Shown here piece after piece: positions 26,001-36,591 of a stretch of DNA of 64,000 nt (position 1 is the stretch's first letter; each line of letters begins with the position of its first letter). The stretch lies in NCBI RefSeq assembly GCF_022369515.1, contig NZ_CP059724.1:2914001-2978000 (forward strand). The letters are read 5' to 3'. Below the pieces are notes generated by a model. It searched no databases, was not told the origin of the DNA, and saw nothing but the letters and a program-made list of their open reading frames with translations. The translations under genes and the position numbers were made by a program. This stretch comes from Paenibacillus sp. 19GGS1-52 (lineage in GTDB: Bacteria > Bacillota > Bacilli > Paenibacillales > Paenibacillaceae).

Positions 26001-28961
26001 ATGGAGATGGAACTGGAGCGGAAATTTAAAATAACACTAGATGAGATATTGTCGATAACGGACAACATCGAATTAATTGATGTGTTGCGTAGAAAAGATA
26101 AGAGTTCTGAGTTAGCTCAAAAAGTAGCAAACGTAGGGTATTGGGAGTATGACGAATTGCTTGACAAGGTCACATGGTCGAAACAAATGTTTATTATTTT
26201 TGCGATCGATGATCAATTAGCGTTGAATTCAGAATCCATTTCGAATTGTATCCATCCGGATGACCGGGATCGAGTTCATGATTGGTTTGTCTTAGCGGCC
26301 AAGGATAAAGCTGCCTATACCATTGAATATCGCATCATCCGACCAAGTGGGGAAGAACGGCATGTTATCGAGATTACCGAATTTTACCCTAAGGGAGTCA
26401 TAGGAACCATTCAAGATATTTCGGAAAATAGAAAATTGAAGCTCCAATTAATAGAAGAAGGCCAATATTACAAAGCACTGTTTGAAAATAATGTGGACGC
26501 CGTCTATTCTATGGATCTGGATGGTAACTTCCTATCCTGTAATTCAGCATTAGAGGATATGTTTGGATATTCCAAGAAAGAAATTTTTGATAAAAATTTA
26601 AAGCATTTTGTGGAACCAACCTCTTTGGGAATCATTCAAAGCTACTTTAAGGAAGCCATTAAATCACTCTTACCGCAAAATTATGAGGTAGTAGGTATTC
26701 ATAAGAATGGGGAAGTAATTGATTTTATACTTACGAATATTCCTATCATTATCAATGATGAACTGGTCGGGATTTATGGAATAGCTAAAAATATATCCGA
26801 GAAAAAAGTGATGGAGAGAGATCTTAAGGAAGCAGAAGCTAAATATAGAGGGATTGTGGAGCAATCGATCGTAGGCGTATTTATTGCCCAGAAGGGGTCG
26901 TTTGTGTATACAAATCCGCAATTCAACACTATGTTAGGTTATAACTCTTTAATAGGGATGAATGTATTAGTGACGGTACACATGGAAGATAGAGAACTCT
27001 TTTCAAGCAAAATCCTGAATTTAAGCGAAGGGCAATTTAACCAGAACATTAGCCATAGAGCTGTGAAAAAGGATGGGACCATTTTAATATGTGAGGTTCA
27101 TTTCACGAAGATACTTCATAATGGTGAATTGGCAACGGTTGCTACCGTCTTGGATATTACAGAACGGCGAAATACAGAGGAGCACAATCAGTACTTGGCT
27201 TACTATGATTACTTGACCGATCTACCTAATCGCAGGCTGTTTGAAGATGAGTTAGTGAAGGAACTGCGAGTGGCTCAGGACGACAACAAGAAATTGGCAA
27301 TTATATTAATTGATCTGGATCGGTTTAAATCAGTGAATGATGCGCTAGGCCACTCCATCGGAGATACCTTGTTACAGCAATTTGCCAAAAAACTACAGAG
27401 CTGCTTAGGTGAGGAGCAAATTGTGTATCGCCTTAGTGGCGATGAATTTGGTATTGTTGTATCCGATGTGGATAATCATCGTGACCCCATGTCCCTTGCG
27501 GATAAAATCATACAAATAAACGGCGAGGTCTATTTAATTGAAGGTTATGAATTAACAATTACGGTCAGTATTGGCATAAGCATGTTCCCTGAAGATGGTG
27601 TTAATATGGACATTTTACTCAAAAGTGCAGACACTGCACTCTTCTTTGCTAAATCCAAAGGCAGGGACCAGGCCCAATATTATTACTCAGCCTTAAATAT
27701 TCAGTCCTTTAAGATCTTTACGATGAGAAATGGTCTTCGCAAAGCTCTAGAGAATAAGGAATTTTTCCTGCAATATATGCCGCGTGTAGATACCCAAACT
27801 AAGAAAATCCTGGGGGTGGAAGCATTAATCAGATGGAATCATCCAGATTGGGGCCTAGTTCCACCGGCAGAATTCATCCCGCTTGCTGAAGAAACAGGAC
27901 TTATTGTCCCGATCGGTGAATGGGTGTTACGTGAAGCTTGTGAACAGAATAGACGCTGGCAGGATATGGGTCTTCCACCCATTGTAGTCTCGGTTAATTT
28001 CTCTGTACAACAATTATTCAAACATAATATATTGCAGATCATAGATGGAATTATTCATGAGTCAGGAATTGCTCCAGATTGCTTGGAGATTGAAATTACG
28101 GAAAGTTCTTTTATTAGTAACGAAAAAGAAGTGACTCAATTGCTGCTGGAGTTAAAGAAGCGGAGAATTAAAGTTTCGTTGGATGATTTTGGTACAGGCT
28201 ATTCATCCTTATATATGCTTAAACGCTTGGCACTGAATACGATTAAAATAGATAAATCATTTGTGGAGGAAATTCTAACTAATGATGTGAATAGAAGCAT
28301 TATTGAATGTATTTTGAATTTAGCCAAAGCGCTAAATATGAGTGTAGTGGCTGAAGGTGTGGAAACAGTTGAACAATATGATTTCTTGAAGGCGCAACAT
28401 TGTGATGAAATTCAAGGTTATTATTTTAGCCGTCCTATTGGAGCTGCAGAGCTTGCAAAACTATTAAAAAATAAGTATATGTTTAGTCCAACCGTGCCAA
28501 TTAAACAACAGGAATTAATATTAAACCGCAGAAAAAACTTTAGAGTTGAGTTGGATGATCCATTAGTAGCCGGAATGACGATTGTCATGTTTAAGGGAAG
28601 GAAGGTTGATCTGGGCACTACGGATGTATACGTTACGAGCATTGGTCCAGATGGTCTGAAGTTTCTTACGGGCTTTAAATTACCGATGAATGATGAGATT
28701 ACGTTGATATTTGAAACGGAAATATTAAATCAGACTTATGAGCTAGAAGGAAATATTACATGGAGTAATGAAATTGAAGGTGGCGAAGTTTACGAATATG
28801 GTGTGCAATTTCAGATTGAGGAAAACGAGCAATTGGCTTTGGTTCAAGATCTAAACCTGCTAGCCATCAAAATCCTTGAAGGAGTTCCAGCACATACTCA
28901 AATCTTTGTCGGAAATCCAATAAATAGAATTAAGGAAAAGGCTAAGAAAATAAGGTTATAA
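26001..28961 (+). CDS. PAS-PAS-PAS-GGDEF-EAL-PilZ cyclic-di-GMP protein
   Basis: A 986-residue soluble signalling protein. Three PAS-type sensor segments (about residues 40-145, 155-275 and 280-395) precede a GGDEF domain (about 405-565) whose signature reads SGDEF from S479. An EAL domain (about 580-825) follows, with E607-A608-L609, DDFGTGYSS and IKIDKSFV intact. A C-terminal PilZ domain has the R844xxxR848 c-di-GMP motif and TSIGPDG. The EAL domain looks active as a phosphodiesterase. The cyclase is uncertain because the first glycine is serine, although SGDEF is tolerated in some enzymes. Start among several close ATG/GTG/TTG codons is uncertain. No membrane span. Confidence 0.92.
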   Translation: MEMELERKFKITLDEILSITDNIELIDVLRRKDKSSELAQKVANVGYWEYDELLDKVTWSKQMFIIFAIDDQLALNSESISNCIHPDDRDRVHDWFVLAAKDKAAYTIEYRIIRPSGEERHVIEITEFYPKGVIGTIQDISENRKLKLQLIEEGQYYKALFENNVDAVYSMDLDGNFLSCNSALEDMFGYSKKEIFDKNLKHFVEPTSLGIIQSYFKEAIKSLLPQNYEVVGIHKNGEVIDFILTNIPIIINDELVGIYGIAKNISEKKVMERDLKEAEAKYRGIVEQSIVGVFIAQKGSFVYTNPQFNTMLGYNSLIGMNVLVTVHMEDRELFSSKILNLSEGQFNQNISHRAVKKDGTILICEVHFTKILHNGELATVATVLDITERRNTEEHNQYLAYYDYLTDLPNRRLFEDELVKELRVAQDDNKKLAIILIDLDRFKSVNDALGHSIGDTLLQQFAKKLQSCLGEEQIVYRLSGDEFGIVVSDVDNHRDPMSLADKIIQINGEVYLIEGYELTITVSIGISMFPEDGVNMDILLKSADTALFFAKSKGRDQAQYYYSALNIQSFKIFTMRNGLRKALENKEFFLQYMPRVDTQTKKILGVEALIRWNHPDWGLVPPAEFIPLAEETGLIVPIGEWVLREACEQNRRWQDMGLPPIVVSVNFSVQQLFKHNILQIIDGIIHESGIAPDCLEIEITESSFISNEKEVTQLLLELKKRRIKVSLDDFGTGYSSLYMLKRLALNTIKIDKSFVEEILTNDVNRSIIECILNLAKALNMSVVAEGVETVEQYDFLKAQHCDEIQGYYFSRPIGAAELAKLLKNKYMFSPTVPIKQQELILNRRKNFRVELDDPLVAGMTIVMFKGRKVDLGTTDVYVTSIGPDGLKFLTGFKLPMNDEITLIFETEILNQTYELEGNITWSNEIEGGEVYEYGVQFQIEENEQLALVQDLNLLAIKILEGVPAHTQIFVGNPINRIKEKAKKIRL

Positions 28962-28987
28962 GAAGGAGAATTACAAGTTAAAAAATC

Positions 28988-29039
28988 AAAAAAAGCGTTG
29001 CCGAGAGCTACTTCTTTCTCTCAGCAACGCTTTTTTTTG
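28988..29039. terminator. Bidirectional terminator
   Basis: A stem of about 18 base pairs flanked by A-run and T-run (AAGCGTTGCCGAGAG / CTCTCAGCAACGCTT) ends both the GGDEF-EAL gene and the convergent chemoreceptor gene. Confidence 0.95.
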
Positions 29040-29057
29040 TTCTAGACCGGGCTGAGC

Positions 29058-30686
29058 TTATAACGTAAAGCTGCCGACCAGTTGATCCAAGTTCTCTGAT
29101 AATTGGGTCAGATTTTGCGAGGAGGCTAGTAGCTCTTCCATAGCAGCCAACGATCTCACAGTTGCTTTTGCGACATGCTCTGCTTTTTCACTAGAGGTCT
29201 CCACATTGGTAACCAGTGATTGAGTGGTAGCGGCAATCTCTTCGGAGCTCGCAGAGATTTCTTCGACAATAGCGGATACACTCATAATCTGATTGTTCAC
29301 GATATCTACATCTACCGCGATCTGATCAAAGGATTCTCCAGCGTTACGAACAGCAAGTAAGCCTTCTTCGGTTTTTTCAAAGCTTTGACTGATTTGTAGG
29401 GCAACCGTCTCGGTTTCATTTTGAATCGAAGAGATCATTTGAGATACAGTTTCAGATGCTACACGTGATTTCTCTGCCAGCTTTTTGACTTCATTTGCTA
29501 CGACGGCAAAACCTCTGCCTTCCTCACCTGCTCTAGCTGCTTCAATGGCTGCATTCAAGGCTAACAAATTGGTTTGTGATGAAATCTGGGCAATCAAATC
29601 AATGATTTGATCAATTTCCTTTGTTTTTTCTCCCAAGAGCATAATTTTCGTCACGGATTCCTTAGACTGACTAACCACGTTCTCAATGATAAGTTGTGTT
29701 TCAGTAATAATCTGTTTTCCTCGTTCTGCTTGTTGCATCGAGTTCAATGAGGCATTGGAGACTTCCTCTGTGCTCGTTGCAATATATCCAATACCCGTTG
29801 CTACTTCATCTATAGCAATAGAACTTTCACTGATGGAAGTAGATTGGTCTTTCGCATTTTGAGAAATTTCTTCAATGGATACCGAAATGGCTCGCTCTGT
29901 TTTACCTGTCATTGTAGAAATTAATAGAATTTGATTGGCATTATCTGCTAATTGACCTGAGGAAACTGATATTTGTGTCAGAACATTTTTTAAATTATTG
30001 ACCATATGATAAAAGGATCGCGATAAAATACCGATTTCATCCTGGCGATTGTTGTTAAGAACTTCTAAATCCATTGATAGATCACCAACAGCGATTTGTT
30101 CTGAAAAGCGTACAAGCGCAATCAAGGATCTCGTTAAAAAGTGGCGGACCAAATACCAAATGCTAAGCATGACTAGGATTAGAAGAATTATAGTTGTTAC
30201 TATAATTTTAAGGATAGATTGGTTTGATGATTCTAACTCATCTGAAATGGAAAACTTGATTCCTGCAACGAATTTGACTTGATCCTTATTATGTAAAGGA
30301 GTTGTGACGTCTACGGTATCCTTATTAATAATTGAAACGGTTCTGTTCTCTTTAGCAGCTGTGATATCTTCGGGATCAGCCTTTTTACCGACCATAGCAG
30401 GATCTATGGATGCAATCGCTGTAGGATCATTATCCAGTTTGTAGATATTAAATTCGATGACCTCTGGATTCGCAGCTTTTAGCTTGTCTAGGGATGTTTG
30501 CAGGCTCTGAGCGTTGTCATTCCCGGTAAGTGTTGAATCAAAGGTTTGGACAATGACTATGGCCTTCTCTTCACCAGCAGCTAAGGCTGCCTTTTTACTT
30601 TCTGAATAAAAAATAGAACAGGATATAATCGAAACAAGCAACACGGAAAATCCAACCAAAACAATAATTTTATTAGCCAATTTCAT
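29058..30686 (-). CDS. Methyl-accepting chemotaxis protein
   Basis: A transmembrane chemoreceptor of 542 residues. Membrane span 1 is at about 7-29, an external sensor of about 130 residues follows (single-Cache/sCache-like), and span 2 is at about 168-190. A HAMP domain (about 190-245) leads to a long signalling coiled coil. The hairpin tip carries the conserved [35 protein letters not shown]. The start is placed at ATG 30686, preceded by GAGGTGG on the minus strand; a 28-residue longer reading lacks a ribosome site. Ligand unknown. It stands alone without che genes, convergent with the c-di-GMP gene. Confidence 0.93.
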   Translation of the reverse strand: MKLANKIIVLVGFSVLLVSIISCSIFYSESKKAALAAGEEKAIVIVQTFDSTLTGNDNAQSLQTSLDKLKAANPEVIEFNIYKLDNDPTAIASIDPAMVGKKADPEDITAAKENRTVSIINKDTVDVTTPLHNKDQVKFVAGIKFSISDELESSNQSILKIIVTTIILLILVMLSIWYLVRHFLTRSLIALVRFSEQIAVGDLSMDLEVLNNNRQDEIGILSRSFYHMVNNLKNVLTQISVSSGQLADNANQILLISTMTGKTERAISVSIEEISQNAKDQSTSISESSIAIDEVATGIGYIATSTEEVSNASLNSMQQAERGKQIITETQLIIENVVSQSKESVTKIMLLGEKTKEIDQIIDLIAQISSQTNLLALNAAIEAARAGEEGRGFAVVANEVKKLAEKSRVASETVSQMISSIQNETETVALQISQSFEKTEEGLLAVRNAGESFDQIAVDVDIVNNQIMSVSAIVEEISASSEEIAATTQSLVTNVETSSEKAEHVAKATVRSLAAMEELLASSQNLTQLSENLDQLVGSFTL

Positions 30687-30867
30687 GGTAGTCCACCTCG
30701 TAGTTAAAGTATGAGGTGCAAGTATAACACAGCAAAACTGACTAACAGCACGTTCGCTATATTGACACAAACGATGGAAGTTGAGTGTAACAGATGGTTA
30801 ATTTTAGTTGGAAAGTTGAAATGAATTGTATATCCATGAAAAAATAAGATGTATTACTCTACCTTTT

Positions 30868-30888
30868 TATAATATAGTGTGCTATAAT
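30868..30888 (+). promoter_or_regulatory. Tandem -10 boxes upstream of the helicase gene
   Basis: TATAAT occurs twice (30868-30873 and 30883-30888) about 100 bases before the start, with weak -35 regions. The 299-base gap to the divergent chemoreceptor gene holds otherwise AT-rich DNA with no gene. Confidence 0.4.
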
Positions 30889-30985
30889 TATATGTTGCGA
30901 CGCGCTTTGTGGAGACGCTGATAGCCAAAGATAGATAAGTTACTTGATTTACAAAAATATATGTACATGAAATTAGGGAGAAAAA

Positions 30986-32296
30986 ATGACATTTAACGAA
31001 TTGAATATTATGCCTGCCATTCTAAAAGCATTAAGCAAAGAAAACTATACAGAGCCAACACCTATACAGGAACAGGCGATTCCAGCAGTGTTAGCCGGCA
31101 GAGATTTACTGGGCTGTGCACAGACAGGAACCGGGAAGACCGCCGCTTTTGCTGTACCTATTATCCAATTGCTAACTGAACAGAAGACTGCTCCTAACTC
31201 AGGACGCAAGATTCGTTCATTAATATTAACACCGACTAGAGAACTGGCACTGCAGATTTCGGACAACATCAAAGCCTATAGCCAATACACTGATATTCGT
31301 TGTACAGCAATCGTAGGTGGTGTTTCGCAAAAAGCTCAGGAACGGGCGCTAGCTCAAGGTGCGGATATTCTTATTGCAACACCAGGTCGACTCATCGATT
31401 TAATGAACCAGAAGCGGGTTGATTTGCAGTTTGTGAAGATATTGGTGCTGGATGAGGCTGACAGAATGTTAGACATGGGCTTTATCCATGATGTGAAGAA
31501 GATTATTGCCAAAATGCCTGTCAAAAAACAAACCCTGTTCTTCTCGGCGACAATGCCTCCTGAAATAGATAAAATGGTCAAATCCCTACTGGTTAATCCA
31601 GTGAAGGTAGAAATTACTCCAGTGTCTTCTACTGTAGATAGAATTGAACAATCTATTTATTTATTAGAAATGGGAAATAAGCAAAACCAATTAAATCGGC
31701 TGCTGGAAGATAAAGCCATTGTTTCGGCACTGGTGTTTACTCGTACTAAGCGTGGAGCGGACCGTGTTACTCGTGATCTGGCGAAAATTAACGTTTCTGC
31801 TCAGGCCATTCATGGCAACAAATCACAAAATGATCGGCAGAATGCGCTTAAGAATTTCAAGAGTGGGGCAACACGTGTGTTGGTTGCGACGGATATCGCA
31901 GCAAGAGGGATTGATATTGATGAGCTTTCGCATGTAATCAACTTTAACCTCCCCAACATCCCAGAAACTTATGTTCACCGCATTGGCCGTACAGGCAGAG
32001 CCGGACTGAGCGGAACTGCGATCTCTTTTTGCGAAGTTGATGAGCTTCCGTTTCTGAAGGATATTGAGAAATTGATCGGAAAGACGATCCCGGAAGTAAA
32101 AGATCATGCTTATCCGATGCCCAAATCGGCGCGTACGTTCAAGACTTCGTCGAAGCCAGCAGCAGCCAAGCCAGCCAAACCGAAAGCAAACCCGCCGCTT
32201 AAGCCTAAATCCGAGTGGTTTAAAAAGGGAAGTAATACAAGTGGCAGACCCAGCAGCAAACCTAGCAGTAAAACAAGCAGTAAGACCAGCAGATAA
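30986..32296 (+). CDS. DEAD-box RNA helicase (RhlE/CshA-like)
   Basis: An ATP-dependent RNA helicase of 436 residues. Motifs in order: Q motif (TPIQEQAIP), motif I AQTGTGKT (45-52), motif Ia TPTRELALQ, motif II DEAD (156-159), motif III SAT, motif V ATDIAARGIDID and motif VI HRIGRTGRAG. A basic low-complexity tail (about 375-436), rich in Lys, Pro and Ser repeats, probably contacts RNA. Helicases of this type act in cold adaptation, ribosome assembly and mRNA decay. The exact orthologue is not determined. ATG 30986 follows TTAGGGAG. Confidence 0.93.
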   Translation: MTFNELNIMPAILKALSKENYTEPTPIQEQAIPAVLAGRDLLGCAQTGTGKTAAFAVPIIQLLTEQKTAPNSGRKIRSLILTPTRELALQISDNIKAYSQYTDIRCTAIVGGVSQKAQERALAQGADILIATPGRLIDLMNQKRVDLQFVKILVLDEADRMLDMGFIHDVKKIIAKMPVKKQTLFFSATMPPEIDKMVKSLLVNPVKVEITPVSSTVDRIEQSIYLLEMGNKQNQLNRLLEDKAIVSALVFTRTKRGADRVTRDLAKINVSAQAIHGNKSQNDRQNALKNFKSGATRVLVATDIAARGIDIDELSHVINFNLPNIPETYVHRIGRTGRAGLSGTAISFCEVDELPFLKDIEKLIGKTIPEVKDHAYPMPKSARTFKTSSKPAAAKPAKPKANPPLKPKSEWFKKGSNTSGRPSSKPSSKTSSKTSR

Positions 32297-32324
32297 AGGT
32301 CGTATATTGTCTTGAATAAGCCCG

Positions 32325-32362
32325 AAGAACCGTCAGTGAAACTCTGCTGATGGTTCTTTTTT
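32325..32362 (+). terminator. Terminator after the helicase gene
   Basis: AAGAACCGTCAG/CTGATGGTTCTT stem (one G-U), ten-base loop, six T. Confidence 0.9.
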
Positions 32363-32465
32363 GTGTGCGCAAATGGACCTGTTTGCTGGAGTGGTGTCGT
32401 ATATATTGGGGCACTGGTGGACAAATTGGGTAATAGAACATAAAGACGGAAATGGGCGAAGTCAT

Positions 32466-33710
32466 ATGAAGATTGCAAAAAAGAAAATAAATGTAGGTGT
32501 TGGGTTCGTAACAGGGCGCAAAAATTTCAAAAATGTGGTGAAGGCTTATTTTGATGACTGGACGGAATCCAGACGGGTTGACAATAAAAAAAATGCTCTC
32601 CACCTGTTCGTTGCCTATGATTTGAAGTATAAAGGTACAAAAGTGAGCGATTATAAAGTCACGGATGAAGAAATATTGGATATGGTCGATTCAGCTTATT
32701 ATTTGGGGAATTCCTCCATCGCCACTGAAGCGCAATATTTAGTGGAAAAAAAAGTGATTACCTTAAAAGAAGCTAAGTTGATCTTTGGCGAAGGGTATGC
32801 CATGAAACGAAATGCTGTATTATATTTTGCCATTAAGAATAAAATGGACTATCTTATTTTTCTGGATGATGATGAATACCCTATTGCGAATATTAAGATC
32901 AAGGATAGCCTGCTTTGGAAGGGTCAAGAGGTTATCTCTACGCACATCAATAATATTAAGCATGCAGATATGACCCATGGACATCATTGTGGATACATCT
33001 CACCAATCCCTTATTTGGACTTCAACGACAAGCTATCTGAAGATGAATTCCGCCTATTCATAGAGTCGATCAGCAATGATATTATTAACTGGGCTTCAGT
33101 AAAAAGCATTATGGATGATGGTGGAGTTACCTATGCGGATCTTGATACGATGAATAGTGAAATTACGGAAGTCGTAGAAGAGGTCAATGGTATGAAGTTT
33201 ATATCGGGAGCTAATCTGGGTTTTAACCTGAAGACGATTGATAAAATATTCCCTTTCTACAACCCGCCAGGAGCCAGAGGTGAAGATACGTTCTTAAGCA
33301 CCTGTATTGCTGAAGCGAATATTCGTAAGGTCCCATGTTATACCTTCCATGATGGCTTCTCGAATTATGAGCATTTGCTGCTGGGTGTGCTGCCCAATCA
33401 ATTGAAGGCGATGAAAGCTGATTCCAACATGAATACGAAAAGATTCTTAAAAGCTACGATCGGTTGGATTCGATACAAACCACTGTTACTGTATATTACG
33501 CAAAGAGATAATTATGAAGCGGAAATTATGAAAATGAGAGAGAACCTTACGCTTGTTCTTCCGAAAATCTGTGCTTACTTTGGAAATAATGAATTTAAAA
33601 ATATATTAAATGAGCTCGATTTCTATCATGCACATGTGGAAGAGCATTATCAGGATTTCGAAAATACGAAGGCGGCTTGGGCCAAGGTAGTGAAGCATTT
33701 AAATAATTAG
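32466..33710 (+). CDS. Putative GT-A glycosyltransferase, unassigned
   Basis: A 414-residue soluble protein that I cannot assign to a named family. Two features recall GT-A (GT2-like) glycosyltransferases: a metal-binding-like DDDE at residues 134-137 after a beta strand (MDYLIFLDDDEYP), and a later GARGEDTFLS, like the conserved acidic acceptor/base motif. A substrate-like segment SGANLGFNL lies between them. No membrane spans or signal peptide. ATG 32466 has only a weak ribosome site (GGGCGA); no better start is seen. It is flanked by terminators, so monocistronic. AT-richer than the genes that follow. Confidence 0.6.
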   Translation: MKIAKKKINVGVGFVTGRKNFKNVVKAYFDDWTESRRVDNKKNALHLFVAYDLKYKGTKVSDYKVTDEEILDMVDSAYYLGNSSIATEAQYLVEKKVITLKEAKLIFGEGYAMKRNAVLYFAIKNKMDYLIFLDDDEYPIANIKIKDSLLWKGQEVISTHINNIKHADMTHGHHCGYISPIPYLDFNDKLSEDEFRLFIESISNDIINWASVKSIMDDGGVTYADLDTMNSEITEVVEEVNGMKFISGANLGFNLKTIDKIFPFYNPPGARGEDTFLSTCIAEANIRKVPCYTFHDGFSNYEHLLLGVLPNQLKAMKADSNMNTKRFLKATIGWIRYKPLLLYITQRDNYEAEIMKMRENLTLVLPKICAYFGNNEFKNILNELDFYHAHVEEHYQDFENTKAAWAKVVKHLNN

Positions 33711-33724
33711 GTGCAGCAAATAAG

Positions 33725-33774
33725 GGTTATTCTCTTAACAGTCGAACAGGCTGGTTAAGGGGATAGCCTTTTTT
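33725..33774 (+). terminator. Terminator after the glycosyltransferase gene
   Basis: A 15-base-pair stem (GGTTATTCTCTTAAC with GTTAAGGGGATAGCC, through several G-U pairs) followed by six T. Confidence 0.85.
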
Positions 33775-33778
33775 ATCG

Positions 33779-33808
33779 TTGACTGAAAGGGATTTAGAGT
33801 GATATATT
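33779..33808 (+). promoter_or_regulatory. Promoter of the aldolase operon
   Basis: TTGACT (33779-33784) and TATATT (33803-33808), 18 bases apart. It has the same layout as the GH20 promoter at 38850-38879, and the operator follows 25 bases after the -10 box. Confidence 0.65.
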
Positions 33809-33833
33809 GTTAATAATTCAATAAGGTAAATGT

Positions 33834-33853
33834 ATTTTCAGTATACGGAAAAT
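33834..33853 (+). promoter_or_regulatory. Predicted IclR-type operator, site 1
   Basis: ATTTTCAGTATACGGAAAAT is a 20-bp palindrome apart from one central pair. Related sites occur at 38767-38786 and 38904-38923, next to and opposite the iclR gene. Confidence 0.7.
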
Positions 33854-33906
33854 ATATGATGATGCCTAATGATAACTAGGGCAACTAAACTCAGGAGGTT
33901 TGAATT

Positions 33907-34779
33907 ATGAAAGGAAATATCCCTGTCATTCCAACACCGTTCGTAGATGGGAAAATTGAATATGCTGATTTTGACAAATTAATCGATTATACAGCAGCTT
34001 ATTTAGAGGGTTATGTGATTGGAGGCAGCACCGGTGAAGCACCGGCACTGACGGCTGAAGAAAGAATCGGCATCGCAAAGTACTTCGCGAAGCGTGTCCC
34101 CGACAAACATGTAGTAATCGGTCTGGGACATACGAATTTATTAGAAGCAATCCGGATCGGTCAAGAAGCAGCCGATGCGGGTGTGCGCACTGCGCTAGTC
34201 CCGAGTCCATACTATTTTCCTAACTCGCTGGAGATGGTCAAAAGTTATATAGGTGAACTGGCATTAAAGACCGGTCTGGAACTCGTATTCTACGATAATC
34301 CGGTGACAACCAAAACTTTCTATACCGCTGAACAGCTTATAGAATTGGCTAAGGCCGTCCCAGCAATTAAGGCGATCAAAATGACAGATCATAATATGGA
34401 TAAGATTCGCTCCTTGAAACAGAACCCATCTCTGGCCGTATTTGGAGGCGATGATATTATCTGCTTCCGTGCTTTCGAGGCGGGTATAGACGGCAATATG
34501 ATTATTGCGCCAATCATCTATCCAGAGGCCTTCAAAGCCTGTTGGGATCTATTCACAAACGGACAACGTGGAGAGAGCTTCGAGATTTTCTCGCAGACGA
34601 TATTGCCGTTTATTCATATGTTCGGGCCTGGTGACGAGATTCCTACGACCAAAGCGCTGCTTAGCCATCTTGGGATCTTCAAGAGCGCTGAGACACGCCT
34701 TCCCCTGCTGCCGTCGAATGAGCGTCGGGTAAGAGAGACATTGCTTGGATACCGCAGCGGCTTAGGGGAATTGATCTAA
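33907..34779 (+). CDS. DapA/NanA-family class I aldolase
   Basis: A 290-residue TIM-barrel lyase of the dihydrodipicolinate synthase/N-acetylneuraminate lyase superfamily. The GGSTGEAPAL carboxylate-binding loop is at about 39-48, the catalytic tyrosine is Y129 in YDNP and the Schiff-base lysine is K158 in AIKMTD. The true dapA is at 1488, so this paralogue probably splits or forms a keto acid such as a deoxy-sugar acid; the substrate is unknown. ATG 33907 follows AGGAGGTT. It heads a four-gene operon behind a predicted IclR operator. Confidence 0.85.
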   Translation: MKGNIPVIPTPFVDGKIEYADFDKLIDYTAAYLEGYVIGGSTGEAPALTAEERIGIAKYFAKRVPDKHVVIGLGHTNLLEAIRIGQEAADAGVRTALVPSPYYFPNSLEMVKSYIGELALKTGLELVFYDNPVTTKTFYTAEQLIELAKAVPAIKAIKMTDHNMDKIRSLKQNPSLAVFGGDDIICFRAFEAGIDGNMIIAPIIYPEAFKACWDLFTNGQRGESFEIFSQTILPFIHMFGPGDEIPTTKALLSHLGIFKSAETRLPLLPSNERRVRETLLGYRSGLGELI

Positions 34780-34835
34780 TCAGGGTATGCAGAAGTACTT
34801 AGAAGAGGTTGCCTTTTGAAGGAGGAAGAAGCGAG

Positions 34836-35498
34836 ATGCGTAAGTGGCTTGATCTGACTGGCAAGCTGGAGAACGGAATGTGGAATTACGGAGAGCCCTT
34901 TCCGGATATTGCTATCGAGCAGGTGGCAAGCGTGAAGACTCATGGATATGTTGGCCATGCCTTTCGACTCCATTCCCTTGCAGGTACCTATCTGGAAACA
35001 GCGAACCATCTGTTTGCGGATAGGGAGAAGCTGAGTGATGTTGGTCTGGAACGTATGGTGCTGCGAGCATGGGTGGCACAGCTACCCGATAAGGCATCCC
35101 TCGAGCCGATTCGTGCGGATGAACTAGAGGCGGCGGTGGGAGCTTTGTTGGAACCCGGGGATGCCCTATTGATTGCTACGGGTTGGGACGCACACTGGAA
35201 TCTGCCAGACTATATTGAATCCTGCCCATTCTTCGAGGCTGGGGCAATGGACTGGATTGTCGAAAATGATGTCAGTCTCCTGGGGGTGGATATACCCTCC
35301 ATCGAAGATCCACGTAAGACTAGCGGCGAAATGCCACTCCTTACGCATTATTATGCCAAGGATCGGCTGCTGGCCGCTCCGCTCGTGCGCTTGCGGGAGG
35401 CGGGAAGCGGACCATGGACGCTTGCGATACTGCCGCTGAATATCCCGGATGTGTGCGCTGCACCCTGCCGGGCCATTCTTTATGAAACATCCAAATAA
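34836..35498 (+). CDS. Cyclase/kynurenine-formamidase-like family protein
   Basis: A 220-residue member of the putative cyclase superfamily (PF04199 type). The usual metal motif HxGTHxDxPxH appears in altered form, HSLAGTYLETANH, so one histidine is tyrosine. Other family marks are the GDALLIATGWD strand and GVDIPSIEDP near the C-terminus. Members hydrolyse N-formyl or amide/lactam bonds. Activity of this version is uncertain. ATG 34836 follows GGAGGAAG. It is co-transcribed with the aldolase and the two following genes. Confidence 0.7.
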   Translation: MRKWLDLTGKLENGMWNYGEPFPDIAIEQVASVKTHGYVGHAFRLHSLAGTYLETANHLFADREKLSDVGLERMVLRAWVAQLPDKASLEPIRADELEAAVGALLEPGDALLIATGWDAHWNLPDYIESCPFFEAGAMDWIVENDVSLLGVDIPSIEDPRKTSGEMPLLTHYYAKDRLLAAPLVRLREAGSGPWTLAILPLNIPDVCAAPCRAILYETSK

Positions 35499-35522
35499 CG
35501 GTTGCCGAGGAGGTTAGTATCC

Positions 35523-36569
35523 ATGAATCCATTGCGTAAAGGTGTCGCGTATCATGGAAATCGCATATTGAAGCATGTGCATGCAGATATGATTGATATC
35601 GTAGAGCATCACTTCAATCTGGTGGTGCATATGTTCTCTCATAATGACTGGGATCGACATCGGAACGTGATGAAAGAGATTGTCGCGATCACCGAGAGCT
35701 ATGGACTTGAGGTATGGGTGGATAATTGGGGGATTGGGGGGCCGCCAGGTGATAAGTCGCACTTTCTGGCTTATTATCCGGACTGTCATCAAATCTATTC
35801 TGACGGAACACGGGACCCAGTGCATGTATGTCTGAATCGTGCGGAATTTCGTCAGTTCACTAAAGAGTGGATCGATACGGTAAGGGAGATTGGCGGGAAC
35901 AAGATATTCTGGGACGAACCTCGTCTGATTATGAAAAAAGGTACTAGTGAGCCGGTCTGGACCTGCTACTGCAACGTATGCCGCAAGTTGTTCGAGGAAC
36001 GTTATGGCAAGCCGATGCCGACAGTGCTTACCCCAGAGACGGAAGCTTTTCGGGTCTGGACATTGGTGAACTATTTCAGCGAAGTGACGACGTACAGCAG
36101 TCTGAAGGGCATGGAAAATATCGTCTGTGTAATGCTGGGGCAGTCGTATGGCCTACACTTGGGGACACTGGGTGAAATCGCCAGCCTGGAGCATCTGCAG
36201 AATATCGGTTCTGACCCTTACTGGGGTTGGGATGGAGTCAACGATCCGTATTCATTCGTATATGATGCGACCATTAAGAACCTGGAAATTTGCCGCCAAC
36301 ACGACAAGGATCATAATATTTGGATACAAGGGTATGGGACGAAGCCAGGAACGGAAGAAGAAATCGTTCTGGCAACAGATGCTGCCTATGATGCGGGTGC
36401 CAGAACAATTCTGGTCTGGGGCTACCGAGGATCAGAGTCTAATGATTACCGCGCGGTGCATCCCGAGATGACTTGGAAGACCATTGGAGACGCCATGTAC
36501 CGAATTACCGAGAAGGAACGGGATGCCATGCGCGTACAAAAGCGGGAGGCTATGAATATCCGCACTTAG
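35523..36569 (+). CDS. TIM-barrel glycoside-hydrolase-like protein, unknown
   Basis: I cannot name the family of this 348-residue soluble protein. The alternating strand pattern suggests a TIM barrel: VVHMFSHNDWD, LEVWVDNWGIGGPP, KIFWDEPRLI and TILVWGYRGSES. DEP after a strand and CYCNVCRKLFEERYG (a CxC/CxxC cluster) resemble segments of GH42-like and related hydrolases, in which such cysteines bind zinc. No signal peptide, so it would act inside the cell on imported material. ATG 35523 follows GAGGAGGTTAG. Confidence 0.6.
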   Translation: MNPLRKGVAYHGNRILKHVHADMIDIVEHHFNLVVHMFSHNDWDRHRNVMKEIVAITESYGLEVWVDNWGIGGPPGDKSHFLAYYPDCHQIYSDGTRDPVHVCLNRAEFRQFTKEWIDTVREIGGNKIFWDEPRLIMKKGTSEPVWTCYCNVCRKLFEERYGKPMPTVLTPETEAFRVWTLVNYFSEVTTYSSLKGMENIVCVMLGQSYGLHLGTLGEIASLEHLQNIGSDPYWGWDGVNDPYSFVYDATIKNLEICRQHDKDHNIWIQGYGTKPGTEEEIVLATDAAYDAGARTILVWGYRGSESNDYRAVHPEMTWKTIGDAMYRITEKERDAMRVQKREAMNIRT

Positions 36570-36591
36570 AGAGACTTGGGAGGTAGCGAAC

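Noticed and set aside
30687..30770. 28-residue N-terminal extension of the chemoreceptor
   Set aside because: The extension has no ribosome site, while ATG 30686 has GAGGTGG and begins directly before the first membrane span.
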